Source: Bacteroidales bacterium
Lineage (GTDB): Bacteria; Bacteroidota; Bacteroidia; Bacteroidales; Dysgonomonadaceae
Assembly (NCBI GenBank): GCA_012518155.1
Contig: JAAYTC010000102.1
Coordinates: 1-14,087 of the forward strand
Reading direction: 5' to 3'
Length of the DNA stretch: 14,087 nucleotides
Positions 1-8,141 of this stretch are shown here, piece by piece. A program made the position numbers and the translations under genes. A model generated the notes under the pieces. It had not been told where the DNA came from. It ran no database searches and saw only the letters and a program-made list of their open reading frames with translations. The stretch's first letter is position 1. The number at the start of each line of letters is the position of its first letter.

Positions 1-1664
1 ATAGCCGTCATATTCGCGAGGGAAAGCGCGATCGACTCTTGTACTTCGGCCTTTACATCGGTGTCTGTCTCCATACTTTTACTAATCATCCCTCGCACCA
101 ATTCTGTCGGATTATTGTATTCAATTTCGGAAGGAACTCCTTGAATCGCGAAACTCCGGTTGCCCAATTCGCTAAGCTCGAACCCCAACGCCTCCAACTC
201 CCCGCTCACCGATGGCAGGGTAGCAGCTTCTGAAGCGGACAACTCCATCACCTCGGGAAATAAAATGCGTTGCGAGACTCCCTTCCTATTTTGGATCTGC
301 TGTAAATATTTATCAAAGAGTATTCTCACGTGCGCTTTATGTTGATCAATGACCATAAGTCCCGATTTAACGGAAGTAAGAATATATTTTCGCTTGTATT
401 GATAATGTTCCGGGAAAAGTTCTGGTTCTTGATTGGTTCCTTCTTGTTTAAATGCCAACGTAGGTTCTTTTTCTTCTTGAAAATCACCCGGCGATTCTTC
501 ACGTTCTCTCTCGCTTTCGAATCCCTCGTATAGTTGCTCCCACCCCAAAGCGGATGATGAAAAAGGATTATAGTCGGGATTCACGTTTACGCGTGGCATT
601 GGAGCCGGTCGTGCAGGGTCGAAAATGGGTATATCGGGTGCATCGTCAGTATCAAAATCGATACTGGGCACGGCGTTGAATTTCCCGAGCGACTCCTTCA
701 CGGTCACCATCAATATCTGCCAAAGTGCTTGTTCGTTCTCGAATTTCACTTCGGTTTTAGTGGGATGGATATTCACATCAATCGCGTCGGGATTAATCTG
801 AAAATAGATAAAATAACTGGGCTTCTCATTCGCGGCAATCAGCTTTTCAAAGGCCACGAGTACCGCTTTATGAAAATAGGGGTGGCGAATATAGCGGTTG
901 TTCACGAAAAAATATTGGCTAACTTTCGTTTTCTTGGCAAACTCAGGGCGTGAAACGTAACCATGAATCTTTCCCAACGTGGTCTCTTCATCAATCTCTA
1001 TCAGTTGTTGATTGATGTTTTTACCCTCCAGCTGCACGATGCGTTGACGCAATCCCGTTTTGGGTAAATGGAGTGTTTCTACCTCATTTTCGATAAGCGT
1101 GAACTCGATTTCGGGATATACCAGTGCCAAACGCTCAATTTCGGTGAATATATTACGGCGTTCGGTTTCATTCGATCGCAAGAACTTTCTTCTCGCGGGT
1201 ACATTATAAAAAATATTTTTTACCGCGATAGAGGTACCCTTCGCGCACGCGATCACTTCCTGCTTCTCGACCTTCGAACCGGCTATCAGTAATAAGGTTC
1301 CCAGCTCATCTTCTTCTTTACGGCTTTTGACCTCCACGTGTGCGATGGCCGCGATAGAAGGGAGTGCTTCACCACGGAACCCCATGGTTGTAAGTGCAAA
1401 CAGATCGTTGGCTTGCCGTATTTTAGAAGTCGCGTGGCGCTCGAATGCCATCCGGGCATCGGTGGCCGACATCCCCACTCCGTTATCAATCACTTGGATC
1501 AGCGTGCGGCCTGCACCTTTTATATGAATTGTAACTTCGGTTGCACCGGCATCGAGGGCGTTTTCTACGAGCTCTTTCACTACAGAGGCTGGACGTTGAA
1601 TCACCTCCCCTGCCGCGATTTGGTTCGCGATAGAGTCGGGCAGTAAATGAATAATATCAGGCAT
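1..1664 (-). CDS. mutL: DNA mismatch repair protein MutL, 3' end outside window
   Basis: MutL couples mismatch recognition by MutS to strand incision and excision. The reading frame is open from ATG 1664 to the left edge, giving 554 residues; Bacteroidetes MutL is a little over 600, so roughly the last 60-70 are missing. The N-terminal GHKL ATPase is intact: GEVIQRPASVVKELVEN (residues 19-35, with E31 and N35 matching the catalytic and Mg-binding residues), DNGVG (60-64) and GFRGEAL (95-101). A charged linker follows at about 350-425, then the C-terminal dimerisation domain. There the endonuclease motif DQHA(x)2E(x)4E reads DQHKAHVRILFD (440-451), so A, E and E are replaced by K, V and D. The gene begins 60 bases after the stop of the small upstream gene with no promoter visible between, so it is probably co-transcribed with it. 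No frameshift is seen. Confidence 0.96.
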   Translation of the reverse strand, partial: MPDIIHLLPDSIANQIAAGEVIQRPASVVKELVENALDAGATEVTIHIKGAGRTLIQVIDNGVGMSATDARMAFERHATSKIRQANDLFALTTMGFRGEALPSIAAIAHVEVKSRKEEDELGTLLLIAGSKVEKQEVIACAKGTSIAVKNIFYNVPARRKFLRSNETERRNIFTEIERLALVYPEIEFTLIENEVETLHLPKTGLRQRIVQLEGKNINQQLIEIDEETTLGKIHGYVSRPEFAKKTKVSQYFFVNNRYIRHPYFHKAVLVAFEKLIAANEKPSYFIYFQINPDAIDVNIHPTKTEVKFENEQALWQILMVTVKESLGKFNAVPSIDFDTDDAPDIPIFDPARPAPMPRVNVNPDYNPFSSSALGWEQLYEGFESEREREESPGDFQEEKEPTLAFKQEGTNQEPELFPEHYQYKRKYILTSVKSGLMVIDQHKAHVRILFDKYLQQIQNRKGVSQRILFPEVMELSASEAATLPSVSGELEALGFELSELGNRSFAIQGVPSEIEYNNPTELVRGMISKSMETDTDVKAEVQESIALSLANMTA

Positions 1665-1724
1665 AAAGAAATCAGTCTAACGAGGTTTCGCGCTTTTTCA
1701 TTCAGGAACGAGAAAGATCGTCCT

Positions 1725-2048
1725 TTAACTCAGGATCCAAAGAAAGAAAAGCCCTAATAACACGATCACCGCGATAATCAGCACCCAATTCTTCGTGTAA
1801 AATGGGTTTTGCCCGGCTGCTTCTCTGCTCTTTCGCTTTTTTAAATGCCGAGTCTGGGACACGAATTCCGGTTTAAAGTCTTTTTTCACCTCTTTCTCAC
1901 CTTCTGGGAGAACGCCCATTTCTCGTTTTCTCTCTTGTATACGCCGTTCTAACCGCTCTTTACGAGCCTCCTCTTCGGGATCGTAAAGAATTGGTTTATA
2001 ATTGAATTTTCTCGGCTTCCTGTTCTTATAGAAAAAAAATGCACTCAT
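1725..2048 (-). CDS. Small basic tail-anchored membrane protein of unknown function
   Basis: I do not recognise a named family. The 107-residue product starts at ATG 2048. Its N-terminal part is highly charged: a Lys/Arg/Tyr-rich stretch (about residues 7-22, KNRKPRKFNYKPILYDP), then a predicted helix rich in Glu and Arg (24-44) and another Lys/Arg-rich stretch (about 54-75). One strongly hydrophobic segment at about 88-107 ends the protein. There is no signal peptide. This layout suggests a cytoplasmic charged domain with a C-terminal membrane anchor; that is inference. A good candidate promoter lies directly upstream and mutL follows 60 bases downstream. The gene looks real because it has its own promoter, an ATG start and a coherent protein composition. 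Its link to mutL or to the OstA-like gene upstream is unknown. Confidence 0.8.
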   Translation of the reverse strand: MSAFFFYKNRKPRKFNYKPILYDPEEEARKERLERRIQERKREMGVLPEGEKEVKKDFKPEFVSQTRHLKKRKSREAAGQNPFYTKNWVLIIAVIVLLGLFFLWILS

Positions 2049-2073
2049 AATACCATCGTTTTTTAGAATAGTA

Positions 2074-2106
2074 CAAATATAACCTCAACGAACGATTTCA
2101 CCCAAT
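2074..2106 (-). promoter_or_regulatory. Bacteroidetes-type promoter for the small gene and mutL
   Basis: On the minus strand the -7 element TATATTTG (2081-2074) matches the Bacteroidetes consensus TAnnTTTG exactly. A -33-like ATTG (2106-2103) lies 21 bases upstream. Transcription would start near 2067, about 19 bases before ATG 2048. It falls in the 80-base gap after the OstA-like gene, so the small gene and mutL can be transcribed independently of surA. Confidence 0.65.
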
Positions 2107-2128
2107 ATTCATGAAAAAATCTCCCAAA

Positions 2129-3754
2129 TTAAAGGGTAATATCCTCTCGTTGAAAACGTCGCTGTGGCTCGGTTGCCTCGGAACTTCTCCGTTGATTATC
2201 ACGGAAGATATCCGTCGGCCCCAAGGGACGCAGGTAATCGAGCCACACAAATCCTTTTAACAGGGATTCCTCTGGTTTTAATAACGACAGTGGGGTGGTG
2301 GCTCCTTTAGCGGAAGGCCACCACTTGAGCTTGGTGATCTGATCATTTTCGAAATCCATTGAAAGGTAGGCACTTTCCGATCGATTCAAACCAATAATGG
2401 AACTATCCTTCTCAACCACGTAGTAGAGTGATTCCGCGTTGCCCTCCACGAGTACGTGGTACAGCTTTCCTTCCCTGAAATAGGCGGTCATGTCTCTTCC
2501 GCTAAGCTGATTAAATTGTTTGTCTTCTCGTCGGTCCTGTATGCCCAGCGCGTAATCCTTCACGTGGGCTTTTTCGATGGTTGAATCGTTCAGGTATACA
2601 TCGATTTCGTTCCCCAATATTTGGTTACTTTCGTTCCATATCACGGGGTCACCTCGCATATAAATCATTGAATCACGGGAGGAGTAATGGATAGAATCGC
2701 TCACTCCCTGTATATCGGATCGATAGAAGCGCACTTTATAGAAGGCTTTTATCTCTCGATAAATCGAGTCGGTTACCATTAATAGCGTATCACCATGCAG
2801 GTAGAGGCTGTCTTGCTGAGAATAATCGACCACGTAGGCCGAGTCAGTAGCAAGTCCATACTCCGTTTTTTCATTATAAAAGCCGTAGTTACCCCGGAGG
2901 ATAGCTTTTCGCTCCTTATCTTCGAGAAACATGATACCATACACTTCTCCATCACCGTTCATCCGGTTATAATATATGGTATCCCCAATAAGTACCTTGG
3001 TGCCGTCGTTGCTGTACACCTCCGAACGATCCAATAGGCGCGAATCTTCGCTGATGGTATTATACCATCCTCGACTGGTGTGGATGTAACCGCTGTCGGA
3101 CACGATGCGCGAGGGACCAAGAATATCGGCAATTTTCGATTCCGTGTTATACTTGAGCGTATCGGCAAAAATGGTGTAATCTTCGTTCACCAGTTTCACG
3201 CTGTCGCTAAAAAGTGCCTCCTTCGTGTCGGGCGCGTACTGACCCCAGTACGAAGTGAGTTCGTTTTCATCGTCAACCACCATTCCCCCGTCGAAATAGT
3301 AGCCTAAATTTTCTACCCGGTCGTAATCCAAGCTATCCGTAAAAAGCGTCATCGTCTGGTCTTCCATCCGTATATTCTCTCGTAAACGCGCCAATCGGGT
3401 GTTGCCGTCGTAATGGAGATAATCGCCATACACGAAGATGGTGTCACCCTGCTCCATCATCACGTTACTGAACGCCTCAAATGAGTTGGTTTGCTGATAG
3501 AGATAGGCACTATCGCAGTACATATACGCTCCCTCGTGATAAAAAACGACATCCCCCGTGAGGATTTCGGCATCAAGTCCCGGGCGTTTGCTCCACAATT
3601 CTGCCTGCTTCATCTCCACGATGCGAGTGACTCCCTCCGCGGGTGGATCATCGGTTTGCGGGGGTTGTTGAACCTTCGTGGAAGCCATAAAGACAAAAAG
3701 CACACTCAGAAGAAGTATGCTTTCTTGTAAACATCGCGTGATTCGTTTTTTCAT
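2129..3754 (-). CDS. OstA/LptA-like LPS-transport family protein
   Basis: This is a 541-residue periplasmic protein of the OstA-like (LptA/LptD N-terminal) superfamily, whose members form beta-jelly-roll bridges carrying lipopolysaccharide to the outer membrane. I chose ATG 3754, which gives a clear export signal: KKR, then a hydrophobic core at about residues 13-25. The TTG at 3787 would put extra residues before this signal and overlap surA. From about residue 38 the protein is made of repeated short beta-strand units such as GDVVFYHEGAYMYCDSAYLY and GDTIFVYGDYLHYDG, typical of the fold. The last ~100 residues (from GNAESLYYV, 438) resemble the conserved C-terminal part of Bacteroidales OstA-like proteins. 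It is far longer than E. coli LptA (185 residues) and has no LptD barrel. Only 20 bases separate it from surA, so the two are almost certainly co-transcribed. The family is fairly sure; the LPS role is inferred. Confidence 0.85.
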   Translation of the reverse strand: MKKRITRCLQESILLLSVLFVFMASTKVQQPPQTDDPPAEGVTRIVEMKQAELWSKRPGLDAEILTGDVVFYHEGAYMYCDSAYLYQQTNSFEAFSNVMMEQGDTIFVYGDYLHYDGNTRLARLRENIRMEDQTMTLFTDSLDYDRVENLGYYFDGGMVVDDENELTSYWGQYAPDTKEALFSDSVKLVNEDYTIFADTLKYNTESKIADILGPSRIVSDSGYIHTSRGWYNTISEDSRLLDRSEVYSNDGTKVLIGDTIYYNRMNGDGEVYGIMFLEDKERKAILRGNYGFYNEKTEYGLATDSAYVVDYSQQDSLYLHGDTLLMVTDSIYREIKAFYKVRFYRSDIQGVSDSIHYSSRDSMIYMRGDPVIWNESNQILGNEIDVYLNDSTIEKAHVKDYALGIQDRREDKQFNQLSGRDMTAYFREGKLYHVLVEGNAESLYYVVEKDSSIIGLNRSESAYLSMDFENDQITKLKWWPSAKGATTPLSLLKPEESLLKGFVWLDYLRPLGPTDIFRDNQRRSSEATEPQRRFQREDITL

Positions 3755-3774
3755 TTCAGTGAAACAAAAATCGG

Positions 3775-5139
3775 TTACCTCAGCCAACCGTTATATTGAA
3801 ATTCACAACTCCTCCAATCGGGATCAATACGCACGTACGTTTGTCCAATTTTCTTTTTCAACCATTCGTCGACCATCTCCTGCTGCCTGGCGTTTTCGGC
3901 CATCTGTTTAATGATCTGGTAATCGTTATTGATGTTCGCGCGGTGGCCTTCGTTTCTAGTAGTAATTTTCACCATCGCCGCCACCTCTCGCCCCTTGTCG
4001 TTGCGCATGATAAATGGCTCCGACACTTCTCCGGTTTTCATCTCTCCGGCAATTTTGGCAATATCTTGATTTAACTCGTTCAACGCGAACCGAGGAGTTC
4101 CGGCGTTCATACTACCCGCCGTTCCGTTCACCATTATTCCCATGTTATTGCGAGTTTCTTTATCGGCTGAAAGATAGGTTGCCGCATCGTCGAATGTAAT
4201 TTTCTCTTCGAGAATTGCCGTCCGGATTGAGTCCAAGCGCACGAGCGCGGTATCCAGTGATTCTTTTGGAACTTTAGGCCTCAGGAGGATATGCCGAAAG
4301 TTGGCCATCTCTCCCCGTCGCTCGATCAGTTGAATAATGTGAAAACCATATTCGGTTTCCACGACATTTGATACTTTAGAGGGGTCGTTCAAAGCAAATG
4401 CTGCACTTGCAAATTCGGGAACGTAATTACTCGGGGGAGCAAATCCCATCTCTCCTCCCCGTATGGCCGAGGGATCTTCGGAATGGATAAGCGCTAAGGT
4501 AGAAAACTCCCGTTCGCCGCTCGTGATCTGTTCAGTAAATTCACGCAATTGGTCCTTTACTCGATCAATCTCTGCCAGGGGGATCTTAGGTTCCGCGGTA
4601 ATTATTTGAACCTCCATTGTCGTGGGTATAAAAGGGAGGCTATCCTGCGCGAGGTTGTTATAAAACTTGCGGATCTCGGAAGGCGTAAGCTGTATGTCGC
4701 CAAAATGTTTCTGCTGAACCCCTTGAATCAGTTGCTGTTCGCGTATCTGAACCCGCACATCTTCACGAATAGCTGCAAGGTTTTTACCAAAGTACTCTTC
4801 GAGCCGCTCTATTGAGCCGATAGACGACACCATATTATTGATCTGGAACTCCAGCTCGCGGCTCACCTGTGATTCCTGCACTTCAATACTATCGAGTTTA
4901 GCCTGATCGAGAAAAAGCTTTTGAATGGCCAACTGTTCAGGAATGAAGCAGTAGGGATCCCCCTCGATACGCTGGTTTTGCATCAGGATATCTTTTCGAT
5001 ACTCTTCCACCTCCGATTTAAGGATAGCTTCGTCACCAACGACCCAGACTATCTCATCTATCACGTTATTTTGAGCTACCACATGTGGCACGGCCAACAC
5101 CGAAAAGAAAAAAAATAATATCTTGAAGGAACGATTCAT
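3775..5139 (-). CDS. surA: SurA-like periplasmic peptidyl-prolyl isomerase/chaperone
   Basis: The 454-residue protein is a SurA/PpiC-type parvulin, expected to help outer-membrane proteins fold in the periplasm. ATG 5139 gives a signal peptide (hydrophobic core about residues 8-21, likely cleavage after VVAQ at 23). A SurA N-terminal chaperone region (about 25-165) contains DEIVWVVGDEAILKSEVE. The first rotamase domain (about 172-275) is well formed, with HSEDPSAIRGGEMGF (219-233) and YGFHIIQLIERRG (264-276). A second, more diverged rotamase domain follows (about 280-390, starting FRHILLRPK). A C-terminal helix (about 405-430) completes the chaperone layout. It is preceded by its own promoter and by the ppdK terminator, and is followed after 20 bases by the OstA-like gene. 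Being next to an LPS-assembly gene fits a role in outer-membrane biogenesis. Bacteroidales often carry several PpiC paralogues, so the symbol is by similarity. Confidence 0.9.
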   Translation of the reverse strand: MNRSFKILFFFFSVLAVPHVVAQNNVIDEIVWVVGDEAILKSEVEEYRKDILMQNQRIEGDPYCFIPEQLAIQKLFLDQAKLDSIEVQESQVSRELEFQINNMVSSIGSIERLEEYFGKNLAAIREDVRVQIREQQLIQGVQQKHFGDIQLTPSEIRKFYNNLAQDSLPFIPTTMEVQIITAEPKIPLAEIDRVKDQLREFTEQITSGEREFSTLALIHSEDPSAIRGGEMGFAPPSNYVPEFASAAFALNDPSKVSNVVETEYGFHIIQLIERRGEMANFRHILLRPKVPKESLDTALVRLDSIRTAILEEKITFDDAATYLSADKETRNNMGIMVNGTAGSMNAGTPRFALNELNQDIAKIAGEMKTGEVSEPFIMRNDKGREVAAMVKITTRNEGHRANINNDYQIIKQMAENARQQEMVDEWLKKKIGQTYVRIDPDWRSCEFQYNGWLR

Positions 5140-5170
5140 ATAACAAATATCTGTTTAAGAATAAGAGGTG

Positions 5171-5202
5171 TAAAAGTAGTGATATTCCCCTTAACAGCCA
5201 AA
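5171..5202 (-). promoter_or_regulatory. Bacteroidetes-type promoter for surA
   Basis: On the minus strand a perfect -33 TTTG (5202-5199) is separated by 20 bases from TACTTTTA (5178-5171), which matches TAnnTTTG except at the last base. Transcription would start near 5164, some 25 bases before the surA ATG. The site lies just after the ppdK terminator hairpin, as expected for a new transcription unit. Confidence 0.65.
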
Positions 5203-5233
5203 CCGATGGAGGGTTAAAAGTAGTTATTACACA

Positions 5234-5259
5234 CGAAGGCACCCGCGTGGGTGCCTTCG
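5234..5259 (-). terminator. Hairpin terminator after ppdK
   Basis: An 11-base perfect inverted repeat (CGAAGGCACCC and GGGTGCCTTCG) encloses a 4-base loop, 22 bases past the ppdK stop. On the minus strand it is followed by TGTGTAATAACTACTTTTAA, which is T-rich but not an unbroken T-tract, so it is a strong hairpin with a weak tail. The plus strand downstream is A-rich, so it should act only in the minus direction. It separates ppdK from surA. Confidence 0.72.
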
Positions 5260-5281
5260 AGAAAACAGTTCCTGTAAAATA

Positions 5282-8002
5282 TTATCCTTCGATGGCCGCC
5301 TGTGCCGCTGCCAATCGCGCGATAGGCACCCGGAAAGGGGAGCAAGAAACGTAGTTTAATCCCACGGTATGGCAAAACTTCACCGAGGAAGGTTCTCCCC
5401 CGTGCTCTCCACATATACCGCACTTGAGTGTTGGCTGCACCTCTCGCCCTTTTTGCACCGCCATCCCTACAAGCTGTCCTACCCCGTTTTGATCAAGAAC
5501 CGCAAACGGGTCTTGCTTGAGGATACCTTTATCGATATACATTGGCAGGAATTTAGCCACGTCATCGCGGCTATAGCCAAAGGTGAGCTGCGTGAGATCG
5601 TTTGTCCCGAAAGAGAAGAAGTCGGCTTCTTTGGCAATCTTGTGTGCCGTGAGCGATGCACGCGGAATCTCGATCATGGTACCGATCTTATACTCCACCG
5701 AATCGTTATTTTCAGCAAAAACTTGCTGGATCGTTTCTTCGATGATCTCTTTCTGCGCCTTAAACTCGTAAACGATACCGGTAAGTGGCACCATAATCTC
5801 GGGAAGTGCTGAAATCCCCTCCTTTTTCAATTCAAGAGCAGCCTCCATGATAGCCCGGGTCTGCATTTCGGTGATCTCGGGATAAAGGTTACCCAGTCGG
5901 CAACCCCGGAGCCCCAGCATGGGGTTCGACTCCATCAACCCTTCTACTCGTTCATGAATATCGTCGTACGATATCCCCATCACTTTCGCCATCTCCATCT
6001 GTCCCTTTTCGTCGTGAGGTACAAATTCATGCAGCGGCGGATCAAGAAGCCGTACCGTCACGGGCAGGCCATCCATCGCGCGAAAGATTCCAATGAAATC
6101 CTTTTTCTGCAATGGAAGTAGTTTCTCCAGCGCAACCCGGCGCCCCTCTTCATCCTTGGCAAGAATCATCTCGCGCATGGGCACGATTTTATCTTCTTCA
6201 AAAAACATGTGTTCTGTACGGCACAAACCGATTCCGGCAGCACCAAATTCGCGGGCTACCGTGGCATCGTTGGGAGTATCCGCGTTTGTTCTTACCTCCA
6301 TACGCGCGTATTTATCGGTGATCTCCATCAATTCCGCGAAATCCGCGTCCAACTCCGCGTCTTGCGTGGAGAGTGCCCCCTCGTACACGCTTCCGGTGGA
6401 ACCATCCAGGGAGATCCAATCTCCCTCGTTAATCACCCGACCGTTCACGGTCATCTTTCTCCCCCTGTAATCTATCACCAGGTTATTGGCAGCGGAGACG
6501 CAGCACTTGCCCATTCCTCTTGCCACCACCGCGGCGTGCGAAGTCATTCCCCCGCGAGCAGTAAGAATTCCCCGCGAAGAAGCCATCCCCCTAAGGTCTT
6601 CGGGCGAAGTCTCGATCCGGCACAGAATCACCTCTTTTCCTTCTTTGTGCCACTGTTCTGCCTCATCCGCATGGAATACTACTTGTCCCGCGGCGGCACC
6701 CGGCGATGCCGGCAACCCGGTGGTGATCGGCTTCACCCGTTGCAGCTCTTTTTCGTCGAACACGGGGTGCAACAATTCATCCAGTTTCTCGGGGTCGCAA
6801 CGCATCAACGCGGTCTTCTCGTCGATACATCCTTGGTGCAACATATCGATCGCTATTTTCACCATCGCGGCACCCGTACGTTTCCCGCTCCGTGTTTGTA
6901 AAATCCAGAGCTTGCCATCCTGTATGGTAAACTCCAAATCCTGCATATCCTTAAAGTAATCCTCGAGTTTCTGTTGCACTTCAACAAGCTCGCGCGCGCA
7001 GACGGGAAGGACCTCTTCAAGCGACGGGAACTTCGCGGCCCGCTCATCTTCCGAAATGCCTTGTAGCTTGGCCCAACGTCGCGATCCTTCTAATGTAATT
7101 TGCTGCGGCGTGCGTACACCGGCCACCACGTCCTCCCCCTGGGCATCGATCAGGTATTCACCATTAAAAATATCTTCTCCGGTAGCCGCGTCGCGCGTGA
7201 ATGCTACTCCCGTAGCCGATGTTTTACCCATGTTCCCGTATACCATGGCCTGCACGTTTACCGCGGTGCCCCACTCTTGCGGGAAATTATTCATTTTACG
7301 GTAGAGGATGGCGCGTTCATTCATCCAGCTATCGAAAACAGAACAAACAGCTCCCCATAATTGATCCCACGGGTTTACAGGAAATTCGCTTCCGGTTTTT
7401 TCTTTCACCGCGATCTTAAACCGTGCTACCAACTCTTTCAAATCGTCGGTAGTAAGATCGGCATCCGACTCGACCCCCTTCAACTCCTTCATCTCGTCCA
7501 TGATCTCCTCGAATGGATCGATATCTTCTTTGCTCTTCGGCTTCATGCCTAGTACCACATCACCGTACATCTGCACGAAGCGACGGTAAGAGTCCCACGC
7601 GAAACGATCGTTGCCCGATTTTTTCGCGATCCCTTTTACGGCATCATCGTTCAATCCCAAATTTAACACGGTATCCATCATCCCCGGCATAGATACTCGT
7701 GCCCCGGAACGCACGGAAACAAGGCAAGGGTTTTCATCATCACCGAACTTAGTGCCGGTAAGTTGCTCTATTTGAGCAATTGCCTGCTCCACCTCGTTTT
7801 TCAAGGCATTAATCACGTACTCCCTACCCAGTTGGTTATACTCTGTACAGACCTCTGTGGTAATCGTAAATCCCGGGGGAACCGGCACCCCGATATGGTT
7901 CATTTCAGCGAGGTTCGCTCCTTTCCCGCCAAGCAGGTTTTTCATATCCACACGCCCTTCGGCGGTGCCGTTTCCAAAGGTGTAGACTCTTTTCTTCTCC
8001 AT
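5282..8002 (-). CDS. ppdK: Pyruvate, phosphate dikinase
   Basis: PPDK interconverts pyruvate + ATP + phosphate and phosphoenolpyruvate + AMP + pyrophosphate in the cytoplasm, so it can serve either PPi-linked glycolysis or PEP synthesis. The 906-residue product is full length for the family (about 870-910). The N-terminal ATP-grasp part shows GGKGANLAEM (25-34), the SVRSGARVSMPGMMDT run (96-111) and LWILQTRSGKRT (365-376). The phosphohistidine swivelling domain has TARGGMTSHAAVVARGMGK (481-499), with catalytic His489 and Thr487, the residue that the DUF299 regulatory protein phosphorylates in other PPDKs. The C-terminal PEP/pyruvate barrel has LCRTEHMFF and CGICGEHGGEP (861-871), whose second cysteine, C864, fits the catalytic one. 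ATG 8002 gives the conserved start EKKRVYTFGNG. It appears monocistronic, with its own -7 element upstream and a hairpin terminator downstream. No regulatory-protein gene is in this window. Confidence 0.98.
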   Translation of the reverse strand: MEKKRVYTFGNGTAEGRVDMKNLLGGKGANLAEMNHIGVPVPPGFTITTEVCTEYNQLGREYVINALKNEVEQAIAQIEQLTGTKFGDDENPCLVSVRSGARVSMPGMMDTVLNLGLNDDAVKGIAKKSGNDRFAWDSYRRFVQMYGDVVLGMKPKSKEDIDPFEEIMDEMKELKGVESDADLTTDDLKELVARFKIAVKEKTGSEFPVNPWDQLWGAVCSVFDSWMNERAILYRKMNNFPQEWGTAVNVQAMVYGNMGKTSATGVAFTRDAATGEDIFNGEYLIDAQGEDVVAGVRTPQQITLEGSRRWAKLQGISEDERAAKFPSLEEVLPVCARELVEVQQKLEDYFKDMQDLEFTIQDGKLWILQTRSGKRTGAAMVKIAIDMLHQGCIDEKTALMRCDPEKLDELLHPVFDEKELQRVKPITTGLPASPGAAAGQVVFHADEAEQWHKEGKEVILCRIETSPEDLRGMASSRGILTARGGMTSHAAVVARGMGKCCVSAANNLVIDYRGRKMTVNGRVINEGDWISLDGSTGSVYEGALSTQDAELDADFAELMEITDKYARMEVRTNADTPNDATVAREFGAAGIGLCRTEHMFFEEDKIVPMREMILAKDEEGRRVALEKLLPLQKKDFIGIFRAMDGLPVTVRLLDPPLHEFVPHDEKGQMEMAKVMGISYDDIHERVEGLMESNPMLGLRGCRLGNLYPEITEMQTRAIMEAALELKKEGISALPEIMVPLTGIVYEFKAQKEIIEETIQQVFAENNDSVEYKIGTMIEIPRASLTAHKIAKEADFFSFGTNDLTQLTFGYSRDDVAKFLPMYIDKGILKQDPFAVLDQNGVGQLVGMAVQKGREVQPTLKCGICGEHGGEPSSVKFCHTVGLNYVSCSPFRVPIARLAAAQAAIEG

Positions 8003-8064
8003 ATTAATGATTCGTGATGATAAATTAAATAAAAAATCAGTTACTTATATCCCATTTAACTGGG

Positions 8065-8072
8065 CAAATATA
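8065..8072 (-). promoter_or_regulatory. -7 promoter element for ppdK
   Basis: The minus strand reads TATATTTG, an exact match to the Bacteroidetes -7 consensus TAnnTTTG, 62 bases before the ppdK ATG. The -33 box is poor: the best candidate is TTTT (8094-8091) at 18 bases. The predicted start is near 8058, leaving an AT-rich leader of about 55 bases. Confidence 0.55.
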
Positions 8073-8141
8073 GTAATTTATCATAAATTGAAAACTCTAT
8101 GAAGAATATCTTTTCTCTATAACACGACAAAAAGGGAAAGC

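Noticed and set aside
421..545. Possible frameshift in the mutL linker
   Set aside because: Re-reading the frame shows it open through the charged linker into the C-terminal domain; the linker is simply poorly conserved.
3755..3787. Upstream TTG start for the OstA-like gene, overlapping surA
   Set aside because: It is a TTG, overlaps the surA stop and would place extra residues before a normal signal peptide; ATG 3754 is better.
6209..6901. Plus-strand 230-codon frame opposite ppdK
   Set aside because: Low-complexity His/Arg/Pro-rich shadow of ppdK with no protein-like features.
8101..8141. Possible terminator after the DUF4296 gene
   Set aside because: There is a short T-run (CCCTTTTTG) but no credible hairpin before it.
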